Of a DNA stretch of 64,000 nucleotides, positions 28,710 through 37,886 are shown piece after piece. The notes beneath the pieces are model-generated. The model had not been told where the DNA came from. It worked only from the letters and a program-made list of their open reading frames with translations, and did not search any database. The DNA is from Euglena gracilis. Lineage: Eukaryota > Euglenida > Euglenophyceae > Euglenales. How positions within the stretch are numbered: position 1 is the stretch's first letter; every line of letters begins with the position of its first letter. The stretch lies in NCBI GenBank assembly GCA_039621445.1, contig CP154956.1:89782482-89846481 (forward strand), written 5' to 3'. A program made the position numbers and the translations under genes.

Positions 28710-29381
28710 ATGGCTGCCAGGTCTGGCGCCATTGGCTGTGCCAAGCGGAAGGAAGTGCAGCAAGACAGTCTGGACTGGAGGACATTTGTCAGTCAAGGTT
28801 CTCCCGGACCTGTCCAGGGGAAGTATGTCAGGGAAGATTACACAGTTCGACATCACCATTTCAAGCACATCTGCCAGGAATTGGGGGTGGATCCCCAAAT
28901 TGATCTTTTTGCAAGCTCAAGTAATTCAAGGTGTGACAAGTATTTCAGCCTGGAAGAAGACTCATTACATCAGAATTGGCCCACGGATGTGCCATTGTGG
29001 TGCAATCCTCCTTGGTCCCTGTGGCCAGAGGTTGCCAAGAAGATTGTGCTGCAGCCCTGCTCCATCATCTGTATAGCCCCAGGGTGGAGTTCATCATGGT
29101 TACAAGCTTTGCTGCTGCTGTCCGAGAAGAAGGTATACTTTGAAACTGGAGTGCGGTTCTTTGAGTTGGATGGCAGGCCCTGCAGAGGGACGAAATGGCC
29201 AGTGTGGGCTTTGCTGGTGAAGTCCACTGGAGAGTTCGATGCCAGTTGGCTCGATGAGCCTTGTCAGCTGCAGGACTGCAAGGTTGTGCCCAGTTGGGCA
29301 GCCAATGCCACTCGAAGAAGGAGATGGAGGAGAATGAATGTCAAGAATGGATGGAGGAGTTGTGAACCGGAATTTCAGTGA
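28710..29381 (+). CDS. Methylase-like (Dam-like) domain protein of the small LTR element
   Basis: 223 codons from the ATG at 28710, just inside the 5' LTR. IDLFASSSNSRCDKYFS (64-80) and LWCNPPWSLWPEVAKKIV (96-113) follow the pattern of the region after RNase H in DIRS-type and some gypsy polyproteins, related to adenine-methyltransferase folds. NPPW (99-102) corresponds to the (D/N)PP(Y/F/W) motif. The following IICIAPGWSSSWLQALL also fits. The Arg-rich C-terminus (ATRRRRWRRMNVKNGW) could bind nucleic acid. It is the element's only ORF, so it may be a cis-acting relic or may have its own role. Whether the enzyme is active is unknown: no glycine-rich cofactor motif is obvious. Confidence 0.65.
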   Translation: MAARSGAIGCAKRKEVQQDSLDWRTFVSQGSPGPVQGKYVREDYTVRHHHFKHICQELGVDPQIDLFASSSNSRCDKYFSLEEDSLHQNWPTDVPLWCNPPWSLWPEVAKKIVLQPCSIICIAPGWSSSWLQALLLLSEKKVYFETGVRFFELDGRPCRGTKWPVWALLVKSTGEFDASWLDEPCQLQDCKVVPSWAANATRRRRWRRMNVKNGWRSCEPEFQ

Positions 29382-30219
29382 AACCCCTTTCTGTCGCATT
29401 TGTGCCTTTTGTTTGGGTTGGGAGTCCGTTGCTGGAAAGTTCGGGCCAAGAAGCCCCTTTTGCCACACCATTTATGGGTTGGGAGGCACTTTCCAAAAGC
29501 AAATTTGGCCCAGTAGCCCCAGGACACACCAGCAAAATTGCACATGTCATTTCCAGTTCCAAAATGTTTGCACTGCTGTGATGGGTTGGGAGGCAAATGC
29601 TTCAGCATTTTTGGGCCCAGCAGCCCCTTGTGCCACACCACACACTGTGCAATTCCAGTCAATTGCTCATCAATTGTCCAGTTGTGTTGTAAATCTATAG
29701 GCAGTCAATGGTGCCTGACTCGGCTTGGATCAATGTACACAATTTTGGACAGAAGAAAGTTCACCAAATCGTCTCAAAAAGTGTTTCATCAAGAATTGGG
29801 GATTTCATTGTAAATTTTGGATTTTTGAAAATGTTGGTTCCTGGCCCTGCCATTTTGTGGGTGTCGCTTCAAGGGGGCCCTGCCCTGGCATTCACAATTG
29901 GCAACCCGAGCCAGCCTGGGCTTCTGGGGGGCCTTCTGGGATAACTTGTGGTTTCTGGGGGGAAACCACAGGTTCCTCAGATGGCGTCCCAAATGGGCCC
30001 AGGAGTGGGCAAGGGGGGGTCATGGAGTGTTGTACTGACTGGCCTTGGTGGCAGCAGCTGTTTTACGCTTTAAGTGGTTTCCTTGTACCGTACCCCCTGG
30101 ACACTGCCCCCTCCCCTGGACAGCGCCACCTCCCCGAGAAAAAAAAAAAAAAAAAACCTCCCCATTTCATTGCCAGCCGCCTAACTTCGTAGGTGGTCGG
30201 CAATGGCCTGGGAGGGGTG

Positions 30220-30413
30220 TGTGGGAGGGCGGCTGGCAAAAGACACAGTAGGAATAGCGAAAAATAGGTGCTCCTAATTCATTTCTGTAGGGAGCAATCA
30301 AACTGTACACAATGCCTCAGAAGTCTGGAATTGGTCTTGCTTGCCTGCAAAACTAAGATAAGTTCAATAAAAAGCCAGTGGCGAAGGAATTTCCGGAAAA
30401 GACACTCAGAACA
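30220..30413 (+). repeat. 3' LTR of the small element
   Basis: Matches the 5' LTR at 28506-28699; followed by the GGGG duplication. Confidence 0.92.
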
Positions 30414-30552
30414 GGGGCAACTGTCGACAAACGTGTCCCCAAAAATTTTTTTATGGCCTTCTGCTGTTTTCCGAGGTGCGGCGGCAGCCTCAAGGCCAGC
30501 AAAGAATTCAGCCGGCGTGAGGGGTTGGGGCAGCGCACTGGTGCAAACGGTA

Positions 30553-30726
30553 CCCCCCCCCCCCATATTGTCCCACCGACCTCTCCCCCGGAGGCCCGAA
30601 GGGACAATATGGGGGGGGGACAATATGGGGGTACCAAAGGAAATTTCATTGGCCGAGCCAAAAAAACTCCTCGTCGGCCGGGCCGAGGGACAATATGGGG
30701 GGGGGGACAATATGGGGGGGGGGTGG
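30553..30726. mobile_element. TA-flanked poly-C/poly-G element, core ATATTGTCC (C5)
   Basis: Left CCCCCCCCCCCC-ATATTGTCCC; right side with four GACAATAT-Gn units ending GGGGTGG; TA at 30551-30552 and 30727-30728. The smaller inner palindrome (to ~30615) looks like a complete minimal copy with an added tail. Confidence 0.8.
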
Positions 30727-30729
30727 TAG

Positions 30730-32130
30730 CAACCTGACCGGCGACATTTGGAAGAAATCTGCATAGAGGAGTCACAAATGACCGTGCGTCCATGAACGCC
30801 GGTTCGGGCGTGAAGCCAGAGCCCCTGATACACAGTTTTCGTATCAAACAAATGTCCAAATGTCATATTAATGTGAATTGTCTGTCAGAAACCCTTGTCA
30901 TTTGCCAAAATTGGGATGCTGGTCGGGGGTACACCCCTGTAAATAGCAAAACTGTTATTTTGCGCAATTTATAATTTACAAATTGCGCAATTTTGCAATC
31001 TTTTCGGCTTTCCATTTACTCCCCCCCCCATCTAGAATGACCCCCTTTGATAACGACCCCCCCCCATTTCTACCGACCCACTCTGAAAATGCTACTAGTT
31101 TGAAAAGTATAACGGCTCATTTCGGGAAGCTGCAAGCAAAGCGCGGAAAGACACATGAGCGTTTGGGCTCAGACGAGTTATTTGAAGTATGAGCGGATAA
31201 ACCGCTGCTTAGAGGGTGCGTGGAATGTGGGGAGAGGAGCAGGTGTGGGGACTAGCACATCTTGGTCAAACTTTCTTTTGATGATGGCAGGTCCAGACAC
31301 CTGAACAAACGTACATCACACCACACCCATTATCCAGAAGCATCAAAAATCCCTGCGTATCATCCAAAGGCAGTGTGGGCCTCGTCTTTTATCAGTCGTT
31401 TACAGCTAATACGCGAAAACGATGGCCACGTAACCTAGAATGATGGCCACCTTACCAAAAAATGTTTGCCTCGTTGCCCAGAATGATGGCCACCAAGCCC
31501 AAAACTCTGGCCACCAAACGTGCCACTGCACCTGTTTTTGTTGGCCACTTTTTCTGGAACTTGAAAATGTTGGCCTTTTTTTTTTGTTGTTTCGTATGTT
31601 GAATGATCCTGTGTTCGCATGTCAAAATTTCACATGGAGGGCCACAGAGTGCAATTGTGTGTGCACATTGCAGTGGAACGGACCATCTTAACCCACTCCC
31701 CCCGGGGCTATTAGGGTGCTCCAGGGGGAAGGAGGGTGTCTAGGCCGCCGGGTTTTTTCTTTTCAGCCACCCATCTTTTCCGAATTTTCAGTCCAGCGGC
31801 ACCAAGGAAATGTGCCGAAATCGGGCCGGCGGGGCCGGATTCGGGGAGGGCGTGCTTATTTTTCAGGAATAGGGTTAGGGTGAGGACTGGCACGCTGCCC
31901 GGCTTCTTTTCTTCACTCTTCCCTCAGTTTTTTTTTTCTCAATGCCTGTTCGAAGGCATTTTGGTTTGCGTCGTGGGCTCCTCAATGAAGACATTTGTTT
32001 TCAATGAGGCGGGCACTCTCCGTTTGTTGAACCCAGTTGTCTCGGGACCTGTGCATGGGTGCAAGATGAAAGTTGCAGACAAAGCAGATATTTTTGACGA
32101 CAAGGCAAGTTTTAAAAAATATCTGCCACA
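30730..32130. other. Intergenic DNA, no supported gene
   Basis: AT-rich to mixed. Includes CCCCCCCATCTAGAATGACC and TTTGATAACGACCCCC near 31020-31060, one end of a degenerate poly-C element, and GATGGCCAC repeats at 31420-31510. No credible ORF on either strand. Confidence 0.6.
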
Positions 32131-32135
32131 ACACG

Positions 32136-33600
32136 TCACCACAAACATTTTTCATAGAAAAATAATTTTTTATGAATGGAGGAAATTTGTGTCCATCTTG
32201 TCGCAAACTTTCCGAAGCCATGTTTAAATTCTTTTCCTTGCACTTCCGCCCTACCGTTGGCTTGATGGTGATACGCTTGCGCCTTTGCGCTTCGTATCCC
32301 CATGCAACCGCACATCGTGAGCCACCATGCCCCTGAAAATTGGGGGCCTTGGTCACTCGTAATGACAGTTGGCAAGCCAAATAAGTCCAACTACCGATTA
32401 AACATTTCCTTAGCCACCGCCTTAGCCGTACACCCTTTTCTCCTATGGGGTGTTACTATTGTCCAACCGCTTAGGCGATCTACACAAACCGCCATGCAAT
32501 CAAATTCTTGCCCGTCAAATTTTACACGGGGCATGTTAAAGAGGTCGATCGAAACACTTGACCCCAAAAATGCTGGTGTGATGGTGGGAGGCAAAGGCCC
32601 CTTCAAAGAAAAACGTGGGGGGCTGTGCGCTTGACAAATTTCGCACATTTTAGAAACCGACAAAGTGATTTCCTTTGCCCCCACCAAAGGTGAAAAATGA
32701 AAGTGCTTTGTCATTTCCAACCACAAACGTTCCCCGCCCACATGTCCCATGTGGGCGTGGTACTCACGGACAAAAGGTCCGGTCACACCGGTGGGTACAC
32801 ACAAAAGTCCTTGGAACAATAGCCGGTTGTCTAAAATTTGAAAATTTTCTGGCCAATTTTCCGTATGCGGTTTGTGCACCTCCTCCCAGATATCCTTAAA
32901 ATATGCACACCGTGCATACAAAGTGGACCAATCCCGGTGCATCACAGGTTCCTTGGACAAGTTTTCGTCCTCCCCCCCTTGATTTTCAGGGCCATCAAGG
33001 GGAAAATGCTGCCCGGGAAAATTTTCCGTCTCCTCCCCTTCCTCCATTTCATTGCCCATGGTATCCACAGGGGAGATCATTTTTTCCAACACCGAAATCT
33101 GCCTTGAAAAATCAAAATCAACAACTTCACCGTTTTTGTGCAAGCGAACAACCATGCAAGCTCGTTCCATTTTTTTCTCATTTTCCAAAATTTCAGCCAT
33201 TTTCCTTTCATCCTCCTCCGACCCATGCCATGAAACATCCGCAAAACTTTGTGATGCGGGGTAAGCCCACCTTGTCATACAATCTGCGGGTAGGTGTTGC
33301 TTACCGGGTACATACACTACGTTTAGCAAAAATTTGCTGAGTTTTTGGTGCCACCGTGCCCTTCGGCTTGACGGTCCCGCCGGGTCCGCAAGAGTCTCGG
33401 TGACCCAAGACTCAAGGGCCTTATGGTCCGTCAAAACGAGGACCGGTTGTAGGCCTATCCACCCTGCCCATTTTTGAAGGGCGGATACTAGACACTGGGG
33501 GGGGGGGCAGTTTTCAGAACATACTGAAACTGAAGACGAAAAACCCCTTTGGTAGATAAAAATTTCAGGAAGACAAAGGCTAGAAACACAAGTAAAGGAG
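32136..33600 (-). pseudogene. Second Ty3/gypsy pol fragment: RNase H end and integrase
   Basis: Reads LVLTDHKALESWV (RNase H Asp motif), LPADCMTRWAYPAS, an acidic spacer, integrase H2C2 (HAHMGHVGG...CEICQAH), the core Asp in VSIDLFNMP, VDRLSGWTIV, and, after a frame change near 32390, VITSDQGPQFSG with the second Asp and NGRAEVQGKEF with the Glu. 5' truncated at the G run near 33500 and 3' truncated after the core. It differs from the giant element in sequence and in lacking the hairpin signature, so it is a separate gypsy lineage. Confidence 0.9.
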
Positions 33601-33685
33601 AAAACCAAAAAAAAGAAAGTGCGCAATTACAGCCAACAGCGTGAGAATTGGCCCGAGCTGGCAGGATATTTGGCCCTCCCCCTTA

Positions 33686-33775
33686 CCACCCCCCCCCCCA
33701 TTATGTACCTCCCCCCGGGAGGCCGAAATTGGGGGGGAGGTACATAATGGGGGGGAGGTACACAATGGGGGGGGG
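33686..33775. mobile_element. TA-flanked poly-C/poly-G element, core ATTATGTACC (C6)
   Basis: Starts CCACCCCCCCCCCC-ATTATGTACC and ends GGTACATAATGGGG... GGTACACAATGGGGGGGGG; TA at 33684-33685 and 33776-33777. 90 bp. Confidence 0.8.
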
Positions 33776-33956
33776 TACCCAGGTCCCATTCCAAGACCCG
33801 ACCGAACAGCCCAAAGGGGGTCATTTTTGGCAACTTTTTGGATGTTTACAATAAATGGTCAATTTTCAGCACATTTGCCAAATATCACTTTTTGAAAACG
33901 TCCCAAAAACGTCTATTTTTGAGCATTTTTTGGGAAATTCTTTAGAAAAAGTGTTA

Positions 33957-34022
33957 CCCCCCCATGTACCTCCCCCCCAGGGGGTACACAATGGGGGGGG
34001 GGTACATAATGGGGGGGGATGG
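33957..34022. mobile_element. TA-flanked poly-C/poly-G element, core ATGTACC / GGTACATAAT (C7)
   Basis: 66 bp: CCCCCCC-ATGTACC...GGTACATAAT-GGGGGGGG-ATGG; TA at 33955-33956 and 34023-34024. Related in core to C6, 180 bp away, which suggests local hopping or conversion. Confidence 0.75.
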
Positions 34023-34028
34023 TATCAC

Positions 34029-34300
34029 TTTGGCCCATGGGCTCAAATGATTTGGCCCGAAGCGGCAAATATTTTGGCCCCAGGTTGGCAATATATTTGG
34101 CCCCTGCAGCCCTAAAATTTGGCCCCATCCTGTATGGAGATAGTTTTTTATGTGGGGCCAAATTTTTTTATTCTGAGGGCCAAAATTCTAAGGGCGGGGG
34201 CCAAAATTCTAAGGGCGAGGGCCAAATATATTGCCCAGCTGGGGCCAAATTTTTAATTTTGGGGGCCAAAATTTTAGGTCCCTGGGCCAAAATTACCGCC
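34029..34300. repeat. Degenerate long inverted repeat rich in GGCCAAA
   Basis: The left half carries TTTGGCCC words and the right half their complements (GGGCCAAA), centred near 34140. Non-coding; possibly an old foldback element. Confidence 0.6.
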
Positions 34301-34309
34301 AATTAGCTG

Positions 34310-35340
34310 TAACAACAACAGAGTCCTGTGTTCTTTCTGCAAAACACCACAGGACCCTGACAAAAGCTGCCAACACCTGCATTTCTTCTTCTTCTTCTTC
34401 TTTTTTTGTAACTTCTTTGACCAAACTTCACATTCTACACGTAGAACCTGTGAGTGGAAGAATCATACATGAAACACAACATGGATGACGGACAAATGGG
34501 ACGAAAAAAAACATTGGCAAATCTGGCAAAATTCCAGGAGGAAGCCACATGTCCTAAAATTAAAAGCACACAATGCCAGGTGAAAGCACTCCCAACACAG
34601 GTCAAAGACAGAGCTGCAGCAAGTGTTCTCTGTGAAATGGAAGCAAAACTTCCTTCATGCAAAACACCAGCAGAAAACCATATGGACCGCCAGAAAATGA
34701 TGGAAAAACAGAACGCACAATAGAAGACCTACCACGCAAGGGGGTGGCACTCAAAATTATCACCCAGCGGAGCGTATTTTTGAAAAAAATGGCAAATTTC
34801 CGAAAGTAGTCTAGATAGATCCAGAAAAGACCAGGATAACAATTCTTCAAAAGTCACCTTCAGGGGGCATACATGCTTTGCCGTTCAATAAATACTGCAT
34901 CAATATATTCCTTATCCTTCAAATAGTTGGATTCTGAGTTCCAGACAAAGAAAAACAACAAATTTCAAGGGGGAGAACACATCAGTTTTGCTTTTTTTTT
35001 AGGGGCTATAGCCGGCTTGCTGGGTCGCGCGTGCACTCTCTTCTCACCTTGTGGAGTCCACGGCGGGCGGGCTACCCTTTGCGTGTGTGTTGCTTTTGCC
35101 GGCTCCACTCCCCTTTGTCGCCTCGTTGGGCGGATGCCTTTCGCCTGGCGTGTAGGCTCTGGTTTTTTTTTGGCGGCTTCGTTTTTTTTGTTTTTTTTAT
35201 TGTTTTTTTTTTTGGGGTGTGGGGGGGGCCGCCTTTTTGGGGGGGTGTTTCCGTGGGGAACCTCCGCGCTTTGTGGGTTGTGGCCGTCTTGGTCTTGGTC
35301 TTGCTCGCTTTTGGTGTGGTCTGCGGTGGGGGTTGGGGAC
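34310..35340. other. Non-coding region and probable 3' flank of the non-LTR element
   Basis: Contains a TTC-rich run (34383-34402) and the T-rich, G-run DNA at 35160-35240. An 89-codon frame at 34454-34723 (Lys/Met-rich) has no supporting feature. The part from ~35000 may be 3' untranslated sequence of the minus-strand element ending at 35341. Confidence 0.4.
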
Positions 35341-37080
35341 TTACCATGGGCGGAGGGCCTCCTCCACGCGGTTTCTGGCGGAAAGCTGCCGCGCCACGTG
35401 GCGCATGAGTGTCACCGATAGTGCTTCCTTCATTTCTTGCAGGGCCCTTGTCTTTGGCCATCCCCGCATGTCTGCGGTGGCCCTTTTGGTGACCTCAAAC
35501 AGCACCGCCTTGGCAGAGGTCCCCAGGCCTCCCCATGTGCTCAGGCCGAAGGGTAAGAAGCCCCACCCCTTCGCCTGACACGGGGGGCCATCCGTCTGCA
35601 CTTTCCTGGTTTCCACCTGGTTGCAATGCCTGCGGGCATTGTCCACCACCAGTGGGTGCTCTCCCAGCCCCGCGGGGTGGCTGCAGACGAAATCAACTGC
35701 CACGTGTTGCCCCCGTGACCATTTGATGAGGAGAATGTCGGCTGGTCTTTTGTTCGCCAAACACTCTGCCTCCTTCTCCACCGCAATGTTGTACAGGGCA
35801 CACATCGCCGCAAAAGCATCTCGGAATGCATTGTGCCGTTGGGTGTTTCCATTCTGCTCGCAGCAGACGAAGTGATCCCCGAAGGGATCAATGGACCCCC
35901 GACACAGTGGGCACCCCGGCAGCGTGACCCCTGAAGGGAGGATGGGCAGGCCAAGCCACCACCGCAGTAGCAGCCGGTATTGGGTGTCCGAGAAAGCTGT
36001 GTGCTGTGCCTTGCTGGGCAAAGTCCGCAGCCATCCCGTTGCCACCGGTCCCTTTTGGCAAGCCCGTCTCACCCGGTCCCTGGCAGAGCCGACCGCGTCG
36101 ACTCGCTGGCTCTGCATTTCCGCCACTTTCTCCGGCCACCACCGTTGGGTGGCGTGTTCTGGTGCTGCGGAGGAGAGTGGGGTGGTGCCTACGAGCCAGC
36201 TGGCCACGGGATCCATGTTGGGGCCAAGCTGTTGCTGCAACCGTTGTAGCGTGTCTTGCATGTCCGGGGATGGGGTTGCCAACACCGAGGCTGGCACCCC
36301 CACTGCTTGGCTGCCGTGCATCCCCAGATTCAGCAAGGCCGCCATCCGTGCCGCGGGTTGCAACACTTCGGGGTCCGAGATTCCGAGTCCTCCTTGGCGG
36401 ATGGGCAGGGAGACTTGATCCCATGAACTCTCGGTGATTCCCAGTCCGAGGAGATCTTGTACGGCTTCCTGCAGCCGTGCCCTGAGAATGAGCGGGGAGT
36501 CCCGTGCGTTTTCTCTCTCCGTTGATCGGAGGAGGTGGACCACCCGACATCCGTCAAGGCAGTACCGCAAGGTGTCTCCTTCCCTCTGGGTGTCCCCTGA
36601 GCCGTTCCAGGAGCAAGGTCGCCCTGTCCACGGTCTCTTCCCATACGGCTTGGCATTGTGGTGCTCTTGGCGTGTCCTCTTGTGCTGTGCGATGCTCCCG
36701 CGGGGCATCAATTGAGACGCCCAGGGTCGTGATGCCCCTCGGTCCTCCAAAGGGAATCACGGGCACTTGTCGTCCCAAGTGGTCTTCTGCCAAACCGTCT
36801 GGGTAATGTGGCCCGGCTTGATTGACCGTTTGCATCCCAGGTCCCCAAAATTAGCACTTGGCCAAATTGAGGTGGAGGCCTACTCGCTCCAGGACCGTGC
36901 TGAGGTCATGGAGGCGGGCCAACACCACTGCTTGTTTCCCCACGATGTGGCCGTCGTCGAGGTACCAAGACTCCCAAGTCCCGGGCAAAGCACTGGTCAA
37001 GGGTAGTCCAAGCCCATTGCAAAGCCCAAGGGCCCGCATGCGTCGCCTTGATGCACTCCGATCTGGCTTGTACACAGGAA
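35341..37080 (-). pseudogene. Non-LTR retrotransposon B: RT C-terminal half and restriction-like endonuclease
   Basis: Truncated at its 5' end. 37075-36850 has the RT active site in WESWYLDDGHIVGK. 36835-~36600 continues in another frame with GITTLGVSID. From ~36590 a long frame runs to 35341 with LRYCLDGCRVVHLLRST (thumb), CPLC-x9-H-x2-C (C280, C283, H293, C296) and then KRPADILL and HVAVDFVC, the R-P-x-D and D motifs of the PD-(D/E)xK endonuclease of R2/CRE/NeSL-type elements. The final codons overlap a GTAAGT motif. At least two frameshifts break it. Enzymatic role: site-directed nicking and target-primed reverse transcription. Confidence 0.85.
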
Positions 37081-37571
37081 GCGCCCTTGGTAGAACAGTT
37101 TTGCTCCCAATTAGTTCATCAGTTTTGCTCCCAATTAGGAAGTCCTTCCGTCCGCGATCACCGCGAATGTTTAAAACTGTCGTGTTTTGGCAGACAGAAC
37201 CCGGTGGTGGGGCGAACCGAGTCCACCGACCAGTGGCGCAGCCTACTGGATTTGAAGTGTACTGGGGGAAAGGCTATGCACAGATGGGGTGACCCCATGG
37301 ATAAGGAAAAGGCAGAGGGTGTCATCCGGTTCCTAGGAAACCCGGAAGGGCGAAGAGTGGGTCGCGCGATGGGTCGTGAGGGGGAAGTAGACTGAGAGGG
37401 TAGAAACAGGACAGGTACATGCAGCAACACAGGGGGAAGGGTGGTGACGGTCGTTCTGGAGAGAAAAGGATAGGGGAATTGGTGGGGAGTACCAGGGGAA
37501 AGGATAGGAGACGAGAGAGATAAAGGCAGTCAGCCTGTAAAGGGGCCGGGGGACAGTCCGTGCAGGCGGTT

Positions 37572-37886
37572 TCAGAAGGCAGCGATGGTGTGGCCGAGTT
37601 CCTTGGTAATGAGGAGAGCCCCGAGTTGTGCAGCGACTCCGGAGAACAGTGCCAAAGAGAGGCCCTGTTGTAGTTCGTCAAGGAACACGCTCCGCGCCCC
37701 ACCGGAGGCCGTGGCCCCAAGGCGACGACGGAGCTCATCCCATACGCTGTGACCGTCTCCACCGAAGGACCCCCAGACGCTGAGGATCAACGGGGAGAAG
37801 CGTGCCCCCCGAGCCTGGTAACGGGCCCCATACTTGGCCGTCTTTTTCTGGGCCCGGCTGTGGGGTGAAGAGACCCCTGGGTACAC
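37572..37886 (-). pseudogene. Non-LTR retrotransposon A: 3' terminal fragment
   Basis: TAKYGARYQARGARFSPLIL and SVWGSFGGDGHSVWDEL match in pattern the last part of the endonuclease region in element B (PCQAKGWGFLPFGLSTWGGL). It follows directly on the RT N-terminus of element A in a shifted frame, so the RT catalytic part and most of the endonuclease have been deleted. Ends ELGHTIAAF, then stop. Confidence 0.65.

Larger units (their letters stand above)
28502..30417 (+). mobile_element. Complete small LTR retrotransposon (non-autonomous)
   Basis: Two direct repeats, 28506-28699 and 30220-30413, start TGTGGGAGGG and end CTCAGAACA (TG...CA). I see no difference between them over 194 bp. Both are flanked by GGGG (28502-28505; 30414-30417), a 4-bp target duplication. 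The internal 1.5 kb has a single 223-codon ORF and lacks RT and integrase, so enzymes from another element must have mobilised it. A primer-binding site may start at TGGCTGCCAGG (28711). A purine tract (GGGAGGGG) precedes the 3' LTR. Identical LTRs imply recent insertion. Non-coding internal DNA (29385-29640) has four ~85-bp units with GGGTTGGGAGGC. Confidence 0.9.

Noticed and set aside
35031-35421. Plus-strand ORFs at 34927-35421
   Set aside because: Antisense to the 3' end of non-LTR element B and made of T/G-rich low-complexity DNA.
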